The notes: generated by a model not told the origin, from the letters alone. DNA of 64,000 nucleotides from Furcasterigmium furcatum (GCA_001599815.1 BCIA01000004.1:2260047-2324046); one strand, 5' to 3'. Counted from the stretch's first letter, positions 34,932-46,455 are shown. Program-made: numbers and translations.

Positions 34932-36506
34932 ATGGTTTCACTCCCGCTGGACATCATCGCGGCTGTCGCCCGTGAGCTCTGCTTCCACTGCCAGAAACCG
35001 GGCCACTTTCCCGACGCTGATGTCGAGGACACCCGCGAAGACAAGCGGACGCTGGCACGCCTGTGCCGCGTCTCGCGCGACGTCTGCTCCGTTGTCCGTC
35101 CCGTGCTCTACCACTACTACGCCACGGGCAACCTCGCCGTCAAGCCGGGAGGACGAGCGGCGCCCGACTTGCTGCCGCAGTTCATGCAGACCATCAGCGC
35201 CCGTCCGGATCTCGCCGACCACGTCGTGACCGCGCAGCTCATCCCGACCCGCACATGTTTCTGGCTCGACGCACGCACGAAGTCGTCTCCCCCGGCGTTT
35301 GCGCATCGCGTCATACCCATCAGAGAGAAGTATCTGGCCACGGCGGACGCCCACAAGGCCCGCAGCGTCGCGTGGCATTCCTGGCTATACCTCCTGACCG
35401 CCCTCTGCCCGCGCCTGCGCGCCGTTCTCCTCGACATCTCACAGCAGGAGGAGCTGCACCGCGACCGCTTTTACAGCGCACAGGACGTCCAATTCCCCTC
35501 GCTGCGCACCCTCGGCCTCGTCACGGACGCCAAGGGCCACGCATTCGCCGACGTCGGCTACTTCCTCCAGGCAGCGCCCAACCTCGATGAGCTCTACGCG
35601 CACGCCTCGGCGATCAAGATCCTCTGCTCGAAGAACTTCGCCGCCGGGAGAGCCACCCGACCAGCTGCGCGCGATGTCCCAAGCGCGAGCAGCAGTCCGC
35701 CGCAGTCCCTCAAGCGACTCACGATCGTGGGCATGAGGCCGGCCCGGGTGCAGGGCCTCATCAGCCAGACGCCGGATCTCGAATGGCTCGAGTGCTACAG
35801 CAAAACGGTTCACTACGCGTTCAGCGGCTGCGACTTCCCCGCGGGCAAGGGCAGGCTGGCCTCGACCCTCCGCGGGCTCAGCCTGAGCACGGTGCCGCTG
35901 ATATGGGAGGAGGCGCAGGTCCAGGAGCCCCAGAGCCTCGCCGGCACCATCTGGGAGATCAGCGACCTGACGGCGCTCGAGGGGCTGGAGCACCTCTCCC
36001 TCTCGTGCCGGTCGCTGGCCAGGTGCGTCTCGAAGAACCCGCGTCACACCGTGGTGACGAATACCATGCCGGAGCCGGGCCGGGGGATCGCATCCGTGCT
36101 GCCGCGAAACCTCCGCACGCTGCGGATATCGTGGGTGGACCTGAACCTGCTCGGGCCGCTGCAGGAGCTGGCGGAGGCGACGGAGACCCAGCTGCCCCGG
36201 CTCGAGAAGGTCGGTGTGGGCATATCGGGTAGGATGGTTGAGGAGGGCCTGAAGCACGTTGCAGAGACAATGGATGCTGCGCCACTGTTCGCGGCGAGGG
36301 GTATCACGTTCGGCTGGACGGTCGACTGCCTACGGCCGAGGCTTTTCGAAGCAGGGGCGGCGGCAAGGGTGGAGGGCTTTCCCCTTGACGAGTTTCCCCT
36401 GACGCTGGAGGGGCCTGGCTGGCGCTTCTGCGAGGGGAGCGGCCCCGGTGTTATCAGCTGGGGTGAGGTGGTTTCTTTGTGGGAGCTGCTATGGGACAAG
36501 GACTAA
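34932..36506 (+). CDS. F-box / leucine-rich-repeat-like protein
   Basis: Single exon, 524 aa. The N-terminus MVSLPLDIIAAVARELC followed by TLARLCRVSRDVCSVVRPVLY has the L-P-x-[DE]-[IV]-[IL] start and C-R-V-[SC]-[RK] middle of fungal F-box domains. An insert (FHCQKPGHFPDADVEDTRED) splits them. The rest has irregular leucine-rich segments (LRTLGLVTDAKGHAF, LDELYAHASAIKIL, LKRLTIVGMRPARV, LEGLEHLSLSCRSLARC, LRTLRISWVDLNLLGPL), as in F-box-LRR adaptors. Such proteins bind Skp1 in an SCF ubiquitin ligase and pick substrates with the LRR part; the substrate is unknown. No intron or frame break is seen. Confidence 0.78.
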   Translation: MVSLPLDIIAAVARELCFHCQKPGHFPDADVEDTREDKRTLARLCRVSRDVCSVVRPVLYHYYATGNLAVKPGGRAAPDLLPQFMQTISARPDLADHVVTAQLIPTRTCFWLDARTKSSPPAFAHRVIPIREKYLATADAHKARSVAWHSWLYLLTALCPRLRAVLLDISQQEELHRDRFYSAQDVQFPSLRTLGLVTDAKGHAFADVGYFLQAAPNLDELYAHASAIKILCSKNFAAGRATRPAARDVPSASSSPPQSLKRLTIVGMRPARVQGLISQTPDLEWLECYSKTVHYAFSGCDFPAGKGRLASTLRGLSLSTVPLIWEEAQVQEPQSLAGTIWEISDLTALEGLEHLSLSCRSLARCVSKNPRHTVVTNTMPEPGRGIASVLPRNLRTLRISWVDLNLLGPLQELAEATETQLPRLEKVGVGISGRMVEEGLKHVAETMDAAPLFAARGITFGWTVDCLRPRLFEAGAAARVEGFPLDEFPLTLEGPGWRFCEGSGPGVISWGEVVSLWELLWDKD

Positions 36507-37610
36507 GCGGGAGGAGCGAGTGTGCGTTCTGATTTGATATCAACTCGGCTTATATTCCGTCTTGTGACACTCAGTGTGAGGTATCTCTTGACTCAGGTAC
36601 GCGTATGGCTGTAGAGCCGGCTCGGGGATAAGACCATAACAGGACATCTTGGCAGTCAAAGAACACCAGATCGAGTCAAGTACATTTTATTCAGCCGACA
36701 ACGTGTCGAGCCCACCGAGCCAGCTACGGCCTTGGCAAGCGGCCTCCATGTCCTTCGCCGACCACGAGCGCGAGGCACAGCAGTACCAGAAGCTGTTCGA
36801 CAGGCTCGTATACCAGGGGCCTTCCTGCGGAACCAGCCGCGATGCCTCGCCCGGGTACCTTGATCGCTATGCGTGGGAGAGGCGCAGCGTCCCATTGCAG
36901 GTGGAGATTTGCGCGGAAGGTGGTGCTGAAGGATTTCTTACATACATGCAGTTGGGGGCCACGAAACTCGAACTTGAGGTTCTCGTGAGAACCGAATGAA
37001 ATCGTTGCGGACCGGTCCCCAACTCAAGAACTGCTCCTCTGATGTGATTCTGGCTACATGGCTCGGACGTTTGGATGATGTAGTCCCTGTATGCACGCTA
37101 GTGAGTTGGTAGATGCTGATGTGTGTTGTCAGCGACAAGTCAAGCTCTGAGTTACCGAGAGAGGAATGCGGGGTTGCTGCAGGGCCTCCCTCGTCGCCTA
37201 CCGAACACAGCTGTGCATCGGGTGATATGCCGTCTATGTCTGGCTCTTCATGCATCTCACATAATCCAGCGCATATAATAGCCTGATTCCGCAACTGCGC
37301 CATTTATAAGGGATTACGTTGTCAGAATGCAACCGAGGACTCCGTGCCCGCCGGTCAAGGGTTAGAGAGCTCCTTGTGACAGATGACAATGCACCATCCT
37401 CGTATGACAACTTAGTTGGTCTCAGTAACCAGCTGCATGCCAAGTGCGCGGGGATAGATGCCTCTCTCGGGTCGGAACCGTCGGATGCCGCATTACCCCT
37501 TGCACACCAATGTCCGTGCCGAGATGGGATTGGAAGGTTAATCTAACTCGCAGGAAGCAGGATGAGGAGGCTTGAGAGAGGTCTCTCGAGGAGAGGTCCT
37601 TCGGAGCTCC
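36507..37610. other. Intergenic, no supported gene
   Basis: A frame at 36748-36999 (+) reads MSFADHEREAQQYQKLFDR but has no recognisable domain and sits alone. The remainder is spacer and the upstream region of the small secreted-protein gene. Confidence 0.45.
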
Positions 37611-37618
37611 TATAAAGG
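37611..37618 (+). promoter_or_regulatory. TATA box of small secreted-protein gene
   Basis: TATAAAGG lies 93 bases before the ATG at 37704, with a pyrimidine-rich stretch and a CAAC/CATCC-type leader between. A TATA box this well placed suits a strongly induced gene such as a secreted protein. Confidence 0.55.
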
Positions 37619-37703
37619 TCAGCGGTCCTGTCGGACTTCTCTACAACTAGTCCAGCAACCTCAACTCAAACCATCCACACCTCGCCTCCTCAACCATCCC
37701 AAC

Positions 37704-38045
37704 ATGAAGTTCTCTGTCCTCCTCGCGGCAGCTTTCGCCTCCGTGGCCCTTGCCGCCCCCGTCACTGAGGCCAACGCCGCCGTCGAGGCCCGTGGTGAGG
37801 AGATCGAGGCCCGCCAGAGGGGTGACTGCGCTGTTGGTGTCTACTTCGGAGACTATGGCTGCTACCTCCACACCCCAACCCGCCAGGACTTCATCGGAGT
37901 CTGCGAGAGAAACGGCAGCATTACGGTAGGTCTTCTCCCCTGAGACGAGAGGCTTGAGATGGCTACTGACATGTGACCACAGCGCATTGCGTTCTGCCCC
38001 GGAGCTTGCAAGATCAACGGCGCTGGCCATCCTTACTGCGCCTAA
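37704..38045 (+). CDS. Small secreted cysteine-rich protein, candidate effector
   Basis: Two exons (37704-37925, 37983-38045; 57 bp GT-AG intron) give 94 aa. A signal peptide (MKFSVLLAAAFASVALAAP) is followed by a pro-like stretch with two EAR steps (VEARGEEIEARQRGD), a probable dibasic-like processing region. The mature part of about 55 residues has six cysteines: GDCAVGV, YGCYLHT, GVCERNG, AFCPGACKING and PYCA. An even number of cysteines in a small mature domain suggests three disulphides and an apoplastic role. The family is not one I can name; it could be a host-interaction effector, an antimicrobial-type protein or a cell-surface factor. A TATA box lies 93 bp upstream of the start. Confidence 0.85.
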
Positions 38046-38581
38046 ACGACATGTTCATCGGTCAAGATCACGAGTGTAATTTTACAGCAACACGGATGAA
38101 TAAAACTAATTACCTCCATACACTTGGAGACTTGTATTGTCCCGACATCGTTAATGCTGCCAGTGATGAGCATGAGTGATTCTGCTAATTCCATTGACCA
38201 TACTGAACGCTGATGATGGCTGCGAGTGGACCAAAATTGAGGCATATGCTAGACAGGAGAATTGGACATTGGGCACAAAAACTTCAGCATTGTATAAATG
38301 CTACAAGGCAATGTATTCATTCTCTTACATGATGCAAGGATTTCGACTAATGACAACATTGGGTTGTCTCTAGGCAGCACATGATGATGACAAGTATGAA
38401 GTCATTCTCGGCTGGCCACAGCCATCATATTTGGATTTCTGGCAGCAGGCGTCTTTCCGTCACAACCGGTTGACATAAACCGTATTCGAGATATGGTAGT
38501 TCTCTAGCTCTTTAACAGACAGGAAGTCTTTTTACACTATTTCCCTCCGGCTGGGTCCAGTCCATCCCATCAGCGAGGTCT
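38046..38581. other. Intergenic, AT-rich
   Basis: No gene recognised. It separates the 3' ends of the secreted-protein gene (+) and the NtaA-type monooxygenase (-); base composition is distinctly more A/T-rich than the coding flanks. Confidence 0.45.
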
Positions 38582-40300
38582 TCACTGTTCGTCCCCCGAC
38601 CACTTATAGCGAGACCCTGGATGCGAAGACCGCAAATGGGCCTCGTTCGGTGTGCCGTACAGATTCTCCCTCGCGGTGCCACCCTTGACAGCGTAATCCC
38701 CATTACCGAGCCATCCACGGCGTTCGAGTTCCGGGGTCAGGTAATTGATGACGTCCTCCCAAGCCCCCGGCACGACGATGTGGCCGACATTGAACCCGTC
38801 CACGTCCGCCTCTGTGATCCATCTCTCCATCTCATCCGCAACGGTGGCGCCGCTCCCGACAACGAAAACCCCGCTGCCACCGATAGACTGGTACTCTGCC
38901 AGGATTCTGGGAGTCCATTTGTCGTATCCCTTGGGCCGAGCGAGGATGCGGTTCCGCTGAGCGGTTGTGAGGCCCTTCATCAGAGGGTGCTCCGGGTCGG
39001 TGGGAAACTCCTCGTCTAGCGGAAACTTGCTGACGTCGATGCCCGACGTGCCACCGAAGAGTGCGAGTCCCCCGTCCCCGAGTGCGTACTGCTTATACCG
39101 CTCGAACTTCTCCTTGGCTTCCTCGTCCGTCGCGCCCAGGACTGGCGTGAGCTGGGTGAAGAATTTGAGGTCATAGGGGTCTCGTCCGTTGGTCGCTGCG
39201 AGAGCACGCGTGTTTTGAATATTACGCGCCACCACGGCCGGGGTCGGCCCACCGACGAAGATACACTCTGCGTGCTTGGCGGCAAACGCAGAACCAGCCG
39301 GGGACATACCGGCCTGGAAGAGTACTGGGGTTCGCTGCGGAGATGGGTCGACTTGATGGGCTGACTCGGAGCGGAAGTGCTCGCCGTGGTGGACGATTTT
39401 GCGGACCTTTGAGGGAATGGTGTAAGTGTGAGTTGACGCATCTTTGACGACGGCACCGTCGGCCCAGGATGATTCCCAGAGTCTGTTTGACGTTAGATCG
39501 ATGAGTCCACTGTGTATACCATATGAGGCCTTCTGAAGGCACTTACTTATAGGCCAGGTCCAGATATTCCTCAGCAATTGCATACCGGGTGTCGTGCTCC
39601 GGGAGCTGGGGTAGGCCAAATGCTCTGGCAGCGTTATCACTCCAAGATGTCACGATGTTCTGTTTGCTGGTTAGAAAGACACTTTCCTGTCAATTCAATT
39701 TCATGGGTTTCTTTACTTACCCATGCCATCCTTCCGTTGGTCAGGTGGTCCAGCGTCGAAAACCGCTTCGCCAGGCTGAAAGGGGGCTCGAAGGTAGTAC
39801 ACGCAGTCACGCCAAAGGCTAACGTCTCGGTAACGGCAGCCATGGCCGAGATGATTGTGAAAGGATCATAAAGGGGCCATTGCGTTCCCGTCTGGATGGC
39901 TGGAGCGTGGCTTCCTTTGAAAATGTCGTGCGATCCAAAGTTGTCGGCTGTCTTCTATTAGGATTGCGGACTGAAAAGGAACTGAGAGAATGAGCTGCTC
40001 AGTCTTACCGAGGAACAGTGCGTTGAATTTGCCCTTTTCCAAAAGCTTAGCCAGCTCGATCCAGTACGGGAGCCTATTCTTCTGCGAACTCTTGTCTTCG
40101 GGATTTTGCCATTGGCCCAGGCTGATATGGCCAACACCATTCATGTCGAACGCATTCAGCAGAATGCGTTTTTTCTGTCCATCTTTAGTGTATCCATATT
40201 TTCGCTCTCCTTGCACCTTTCCCTGCAGGAGATCGAGAGGGAGAGGTTCTGCTGATGGGCCGCCAATGAAGGCATTGGAGCCGGTGTTCGAGGCAGCCAT
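38582..40300 (-). CDS. FMN-dependent monooxygenase, NtaA/SnaA/DszA type
   Basis: Four exons (40300-40009, 39947-39721, 39659-39547, 39482-38582; introns 61-64 bp) give 510 aa. The joins restore family blocks: NALFLADNFGSHD across intron 1, NGRMAWNIVTSWSDNAARAFG across intron 2 and DLAYKLWESSW across intron 3. Further blocks are LAFGVTACTTFEPPFSLAKR, TPVLFQAGMSPAGSAFAAKH and AECIFVGGPTP. These are the flavin-site and core strands of the bacterial-luciferase-like nitrilotriacetate monooxygenase (component A) family. Members use FMNH2 supplied by a separate reductase to oxidise C-N or C-S bonds of small substrates (nitrilotriacetate, dibenzothiophene sulfone, dimethyl sulfide). The fungal substrate is unknown. 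The next two genes are a DAL5-type permease and an FAD monooxygenase, suggesting a shared pathway; no flavin reductase is seen nearby. Confidence 0.93.
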
Positions 40301-41328
40301 TGCGGGAGACAAGTGAGACCACAAAGGAACCCAAATTGCAGTACCGACAATTACAATGAGATGAAAATGATCAATTGGAATCTTATCATCTCGATTCCCT
40401 CGATCCCCTGTAGGCCGATATCGCATTGTTGTTCCGTGCTGGGCGGATGTCTGCTTCCGCTGGCGATGCCGTCATGTCGCCGCAGTATGGCGACCACTCC
40501 CGCGGAGATAACTCGCAGAAATATACCCAATCACGACACCAAAACATTCCGTACTTGGTCTGACCTTGTTTAATTGAGGATCTGAGTCCCACGTGGCTGT
40601 CCCCTGGTTCCACGTGTGCTGATAGCTAAACTCCGGGAATGGCTCCAGATGAGGCTCATGAGATAGCACTCCGCTTGTCCGCCAATAAAGAGGAGCCCGG
40701 GAAACTGGAGATCGATCACGACACAGATGGCAGATATGACGAGAATATTGAGAGATCTTGGCTGCGAGCCACCCGGCACGGCAACGCGGCAATGATTTGC
40801 CTGCCAAGATGTTCTGCTCTGGTGCCATCACTTCTCAGGAAGGATAGCCATTACCCAGCTCGTCTCTATCAGGCATGTAAACGCATTGCCCCATGAGTCC
40901 TCAGTCTGATCTATGCACAATAATGTGCACCTTTGAATAAGGATGGCTAGTCTGGAAGCGCATGCATGTGAGCTATGAGCAACATCCATCCCACTCACTG
41001 TGCGACTTGCAAAGTCAAAATCTTCTCGAGTTTGATGGACGGCTGAATCTGTCATCAATCGCGGCCCGAACAACAGGCCCTGGTACATACTGGGAAAGAA
41101 GATGTCCTGGCTGACCAACCAAATCTTCGCCCGAGGACATCAATCACGCCCACGACGTGGTTTGAGGTTGGTACGGTGCGATGCAGAGTGGTTGTCTCTT
41201 TTGAAGCTCGTGGCTTTCTTACTCTAAGGTACCTGTAGGTAGTAGACAGTTGTTCCTGACGATTTTGGTTATCCACCGAGTGGATTGTGCGTTGGGCAAT
41301 GTATGCCGCTGATCTGCTTGTCCACGTC
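40301..41328. other. Intergenic, promoter of NtaA-type gene
   Basis: No gene recognised. It should hold the promoter of the monooxygenase at 40300 and the 3' region of the MFS gene ending at 41329. Confidence 0.5.
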
Positions 41329-43076
41329 TCATTCCACACTCTGAATTCCATCGGCCTCCTTTTCTTTCTGCTGCTTTTCCTCCCGGTTCGAGTACCAGAC
41401 GATCAAAGCGGTCCACGAAACATAGGTGACCTGGAGAACAGCCTCCATGATATAACCGTTGAAGAAGCGCGGGGCCTGAGTGGTCGGGAAAGCAAGAATG
41501 CCGACCCAAGCACTGAACGCCGTCGAGACCGCCAGCATGGAGCTGACAACAAACGCGCGCTCCTCCGCATCGGCGGAACAGGCGAGGTTCGCGACACTAT
41601 AGTTGATAGGAGATAGGGAAACCTCGATGTAGCTCATGACAGTGGCGAACCTAGACGTCGTGAGCTTCCAGTGTTATCAACCCCGGGCCGGAGCACATCA
41701 CTCACCATTTGAATCCTACGCTCGTCGAATCGAAGGCAATCCAGGCGAACTTTGTGATGAAATGGATGCCGCAAGCGAAGGCGATCAGAGGCACAATTGC
41801 GTTTCTCCCGCCTTTATCGATGATCCAGGAGAAGGAAAAGATGAAAATGATGCCGAGACTTGGCGAGATGGCCTGGTTGGGGAAATGTCAGTATTCTGCG
41901 CTATAAAAGCAACCTAGTCATCTCATGACGCCGACTTACCGTGTAGTTGTTGACCTGCACAGTCGTAAACTCCGGGATCGATCTCAACCAAAGAGTTGGT
42001 CCGCCGTTGATCATACTTAGGTAGCCAAGGAGCCACTGAACATTCCAGGGAACCAGCAGCCAAAAGTGCCACCGTCCAAGGAAACGCTTGAGCGTCGCCT
42101 TGGAGAGAAGACCACCCTTCGGGTCAAGGCGACCTTGCAAGGCCATTCGCTCCTTGGCCAGCGCAAATTCCTCCTCGGTGAAGAACCAACGCCTACCGTC
42201 CCTGGGGGTGCCCGGCAAGCTGAAGAAACCCCAGATGGCAACGGGGAAGGTCATGATCGCAGCAATGAGGTACATCCAGCGCCAGCCTGCATAGCCCAGG
42301 TGGCCGTCCAGAGTGGCATAGATACGCGCAGCCAGTAAGCCGGTCGTCATGGTGCCGACACCAGAAGAAACGTAGAAGACGCCAGCGCGGCGAACAATCT
42401 CGTCACGGCGGTACCAGCTTCCGAGGATGTAGTGAATGGAGCAAAAGTAGGGTCCCTGCAGCAGGGCAATGCAGAGACGGTACGCGGCGAGCTCTCCAAA
42501 TGACTGAGCGCGGAAGCAGAGAATGGTGAACACACCCCAGCCGAGGATGCTTGTAGGGATGACATAGTAGGCTGGGTACCTTGTGAGAAATAGTGTGGCG
42601 GGAATCATGGACCTGTTGACAGTCAGCGAGGTGACGGGTGGCCGGTCAGGGTGCCAATCATTGCTCACGCGCAGTATCCGGCCTGGAAAATTGAGTTGAG
42701 TTGCGAAAACTCATTGCCAAGCAGGCCGAGTTCCTCTCTCATCCCGCTGATGTAGGCATTAGCGAGCATGCCGCGGTCGATGTACATGACCTATTCATCA
42801 AGATAATTCAGCACCATTTTCTCAGGCTCGGCTGGGGCCTTGGTGTCTTTGACTTACCCAGAACGCGATAAAAGCGTATGAAAGGATGAAAATGTCGAGC
42901 TTTTTAATAACCCGGCGCTCAAAAGGCCCGTCGTTCTGGTCGAACCATGCGAAGAAGGCTTTGGTAGTTCCTGGCGTCGTGTTGGCCCCATAGGTTGTCC
43001 TGGGGGTTGCATCCGACGTGGAAGCGCTGTCGACGTCCCGGCTTTGAGCCAGGACATTCTCCTCCTTGGTTGCCAT
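41329..43076 (-). CDS. DAL5-type MFS permease in monooxygenase cluster
   Basis: Five exons (43076-42858, 42790-42669, 42612-41940, 41872-41706, 41650-41329; introns 55-67 bp) give 500 aa. The helix 1 hallmark spans the first intron (FIAFWVMYIDRGMLANAYISG). Others seen are AAYRLCIALLQGPYFCSIHY, WYRRDEIVRRAGVFYVSSG, the loop block GFFSLPGTPRDGRRWFFTEEE, GIIFIFSFSWIIDKGGR and a final helix (LQVTYVSWTALIVWYSNRE). This is the anion:cation symporter branch of the MFS, here ending in a short charged tail. It lies between the NtaA-type monooxygenase (same strand) and the FAD monooxygenase (divergent, 791 bp apart), so it probably imports their substrate. An upstream in-frame ATG at 43160 would add 28 residues; 43076 is preferred because the polar tail MATKEENVLAQ fits relatives. 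Confidence 0.92.
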
Positions 43077-43867
43077 GTTGGATCGCGTCTCAAACAGAGT
43101 GTCAGTGGACAGAATGCGATGGAACTCAAAGATGCCGCGGACTTCAGCTTTTTCTACCACAGTGACTGGGCTGGGCCGACCGTATTAAGTATACCCGCGC
43201 ATCCATGCATCATCTTCCGGCATTGCAGATTCATGCCTGCTGGCCCGAGTGCTTGGGTCGGTTGGCCTCGGACCAACAGGACGGCGTCGGCCAACAGCGA
43301 GTCCAGCCATTGTGGAGCGTTTCTGAGGCGCTTCGCCGGTTCCTTGCCAAATATCACTAGGTTGATGGCGATGTTCCGGCTCAAAGTCGCGTGCTCGTTT
43401 GTATCAGGTCTTTATCCAAGTCTGGGTCTGAGAGGAGATCGAACGATATCGCGCTTCACGATGAACTGGGTGGACTTAGCCAGGTACCTGATCCTATCTC
43501 CGAGATATCTGGCCCATTATATCTCCAGATGACTCGTGGTATCGGTTAGCGTGGGGATGAATGACTTGATGTAGCGACGCTGGCTCCGTCTGCACGTAGA
43601 TGTCGCGAAGGACCCTGGCGATGGCATCATGCATCGCACATGGAAGCACCGCACTCCACACCGATGTCGGCCTTGATGACCGATCGCACAGTTAATGGAA
43701 CCTTTTCAGCCTCCTCGACATCTATTCCACATCATGCCATTCCGGAGGAAATTGCCGCCCATTACCGAATCACAGGATTCAACTGTTTCTATTAATTGCG
43801 GCCGAAAACCATGCATTTCATATGGCGCTTCTAATGTGATTCCTCCTTGACTGATCAAATTGAAACA
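43077..43867. promoter_or_regulatory. Divergent promoter, MFS and FAD monooxygenase
   Basis: The 791 bp between the two ATGs must carry both promoters. Several CGG and CCG triplets occur (around 43250-43280 and 43330-43345), the kind of half-sites used by Zn2Cys6 regulators, but I see no clean symmetric pair, so no operator is claimed. Confidence 0.5.
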
Positions 43868-45895
43868 ATGGGGTCCATTCGCAGGGACGTTACGCCTCTG
43901 TCGGCCACAGGCACTTTGTCCCTTGAGGATACGGATCAGAGCATCCTCCCTCGTTGGGCTGCCAGACATTCCCCCGAATCCAAACCATGGGACCCCCATG
44001 CGCCAGTCAAGGTAAGGCATATTAGCGAGTAATTTTGAGTATATTGTATTGACAACGGCCCGGCAGATAATCATTGTGGGAGCTGGCGTTGCTGGCGTCG
44101 CAAACGCTGTATTGTTGTCGCATAAAGTGCCGAATGCTACAATTACTGTCTATGACCGCTTATCGAATATAGTAAGTTACTAACACTGCACAAAAAAGCC
44201 TGTATTCTTTCGCTGACATACAGTAGGGTGGTACCTGGGCTGCAAATCGGTATCCCGGTGTAAGATGTGATGTTCCTGCCCACGTATACCGCAAGTGTGC
44301 CCCTTCCACGCATCTATGCGGGAGGATTTGCTGACGGTCCTTAAGAGTTGAGCTTTGAGCCAAACCCCGAATGGTCCGAGTACTATCCCAAGGGGGCCGA
44401 AATACAGGCGTACTATGAGCGCATCATCGACAAGCACGGCCTGAGAGACCGTGTCAAGCTGGAGCATCAGGTCCTCAGAGCCACTTGGCTTCCCGAGGCT
44501 TCGCAATGGGCCGTTGAAGTCCGTGACACTCTGGGCAACACCACCTTCGTTGACACGGCCAACTTCCTGGTCAACTGCCAGGGTCGAATTAGCGAACCCA
44601 AGTATCCCGACATTCCCGGCTTGTACGACGCCTACAAGGGCACAGTCCTGCATACAGCGAGATGGCCACAAAATGTCGAACTTGCTGGAAAGAGAATCGC
44701 AATTATTGGTAATGGCGCCTCGGGCCAGCAGCTGGTGCCAAACGTTGCCCATATCGTCGATCGGATCGACCATTATGTGCGAACGAAGACTTGGGTGACA
44801 CCGACGTTTGTCAAGGATCTCCATCAGGCAACTAAAGAAGCACCAGGAGGACCGCTTTACTCGCCCGAGCAGCAGGACTCCTTCAAGAACGACCCGGCAG
44901 CCCTCTTGGCACACAGGCGTGAGCTCGAGGCCAAGTTCCATTTCCCCCTCGGCGGCGATAAGATTGGAAGTCCTCAAAACGCTGCCCTTCGCGAGAAAAT
45001 CATCGACGCCATGCGTGAGCGTCTGGATGGTGATGAGGAATGGCTCCAACGCGTTCTCCCTGATTATTCCCCAGGGTGTAAGCGTTTGACCCCGGCCCCT
45101 GGATACCTGGAGACACTCAAGAGCGACAAGGTCGACTACGTCACGGCGGGCATCAAAGAGGTCACATCCGAAGGCATCGTCGCCAACGATGGAAATCGCC
45201 GTGACGTTGACATAGTAATTCTTGCCACAGGGTTTGAGTCGGGATTCACGACTCGATTCCCCATCTTCGGGACGCAGCCAGGGCTGGACCTTCGCGCGAA
45301 ATGGGCGCCGCAGGGCCCCATAGGATACCCAGAGTCCTACCTTGGCGTCATGGCTCCCGGGTTTCCCAACTACTTCTTTGTACTGCAGGCGCAGGGAAAC
45401 GCCAGAGGCGGCAGCGTGCCGCTCCAGACCGAGCTCACGGCGGCATACATCGCCAAGGCGATTCGCAAGATCCAGTCGCAGTCATATGTGTCGCTCGACC
45501 CCCTCGAGAAGGCAGCCCAGGAGTTCAACGACATCAACGGGGCGTTTTTCGAGGGCAGTGTCATCGGCGACAACTGCAACTCTTGGTTCAAGCAGAAGCA
45601 CGTCCTCAAGGAAGGTGATGCCGCCTCAGCTCCGGCGCCCCGAGACCTCCTGAACCGCGTCGTCATTGCCTGGCCGGGGACATATCACCATCGCGCTGAG
45701 GCTCTGCGAGACCCACGGTGGGAGGATTTCACATTCAAACGGCGCAAAGGAGGGGCCGAGAAGAACAGGTTCGAGTACTTTGGCGACGGGTCGACGGCAC
45801 GCGAGGGCAGTGGTGATCCCGATGACTTGATCCGTTACGTGCGAACTGCTGGCGAGATTGAGCTGGCTGTGCTCCACGAGAACTGGAACGAGTGA
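43868..45895 (+). CDS. Baeyer-Villiger-type FAD monooxygenase
   Basis: Four exons (43868-44011, 44067-44171, 44227-44290, 44346-45895; three 55 bp introns) give 620 aa. The FAD fold IIIVGAGVAGVANA (from residue 49) leads into GGTWAANRYPGVRCDVPAHVY. The fingerprint YKGTVLHTARWP (residues 201-212) matches F-x-G-x3-H-x3-W-P of type I Baeyer-Villiger monooxygenases, with Tyr for Phe. The NADPH fold IAIIGNGASG starts at residue 222, and VDIVILATGFESG is the late flavin motif. These enzymes insert one oxygen next to a carbonyl, making esters or lactones. The third intron has a GC donor (GCAAGT at 44291). The second ends in CAGTAG, where only the downstream TAG keeps the frame. Divergent from the MFS gene and probably co-regulated with it. 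Confidence 0.92.
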
Positions 45896-46455
45896 ATGAT
45901 TGGGGAATCACTGAATGAAAGGTCTCATTATACTGTAACCGGGATATTAGTTTGGGGTCTTAATCAGATGTCATGAAAGCTATCTACTTGCCAGCAGCGG
46001 CATCAATTGGTCTCCTTATCAAAATGCGGCTAGTGATTAGGGAGCCTGTCCGCCGTGGGCAAGCTGTTCAGCTCTTGTGCCTTACAGGCTGATTAGGAAG
46101 AAGAGACCCGAGAAAGGCAATACCAAACGACGCACACCCAGCGCCCAACCTGAGTGAAAGTGGTCGAGATATGCCTTGTGCACTCCCCGAAGGACCTCGC
46201 GGCTGTACATGTCCTTGATCCGCGCAGCGCCAACGGCCAGCACCTCGTGCCTGTCAAGGCCGGGACACCCTGTGGCTGTCTCTGCGAGAGGATGGTGTTC
46301 AACCTGGCATCCATCACCCAGCAAGCATCGTGAAGACTTTTGGAAAAGGGTAGGGATGTCAGTCGGCGATGGAAAGGCCAGCAAGTCAATGTTGGGCTGG
46401 GTATTTGCTCACAAGCGACAGATGACAACCTCACCTAAAGACAGTCGACTCTAAA
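45896..46455. other. Intergenic between convergent genes
   Basis: No gene recognised. Confidence 0.5.

Noticed and set aside
36748..36999. Short frame starting MSFADHEREAQQY
   Set aside because: Looks mildly protein-like but lacks domain, signal peptide and any second exon; not enough to call a gene.
43245..43345. CGG triplets in the divergent promoter as a Zn2Cys6 operator
   Set aside because: No symmetric CGG-Nx-CCG pair with a clear spacing; such triplets are frequent in GC-rich DNA.
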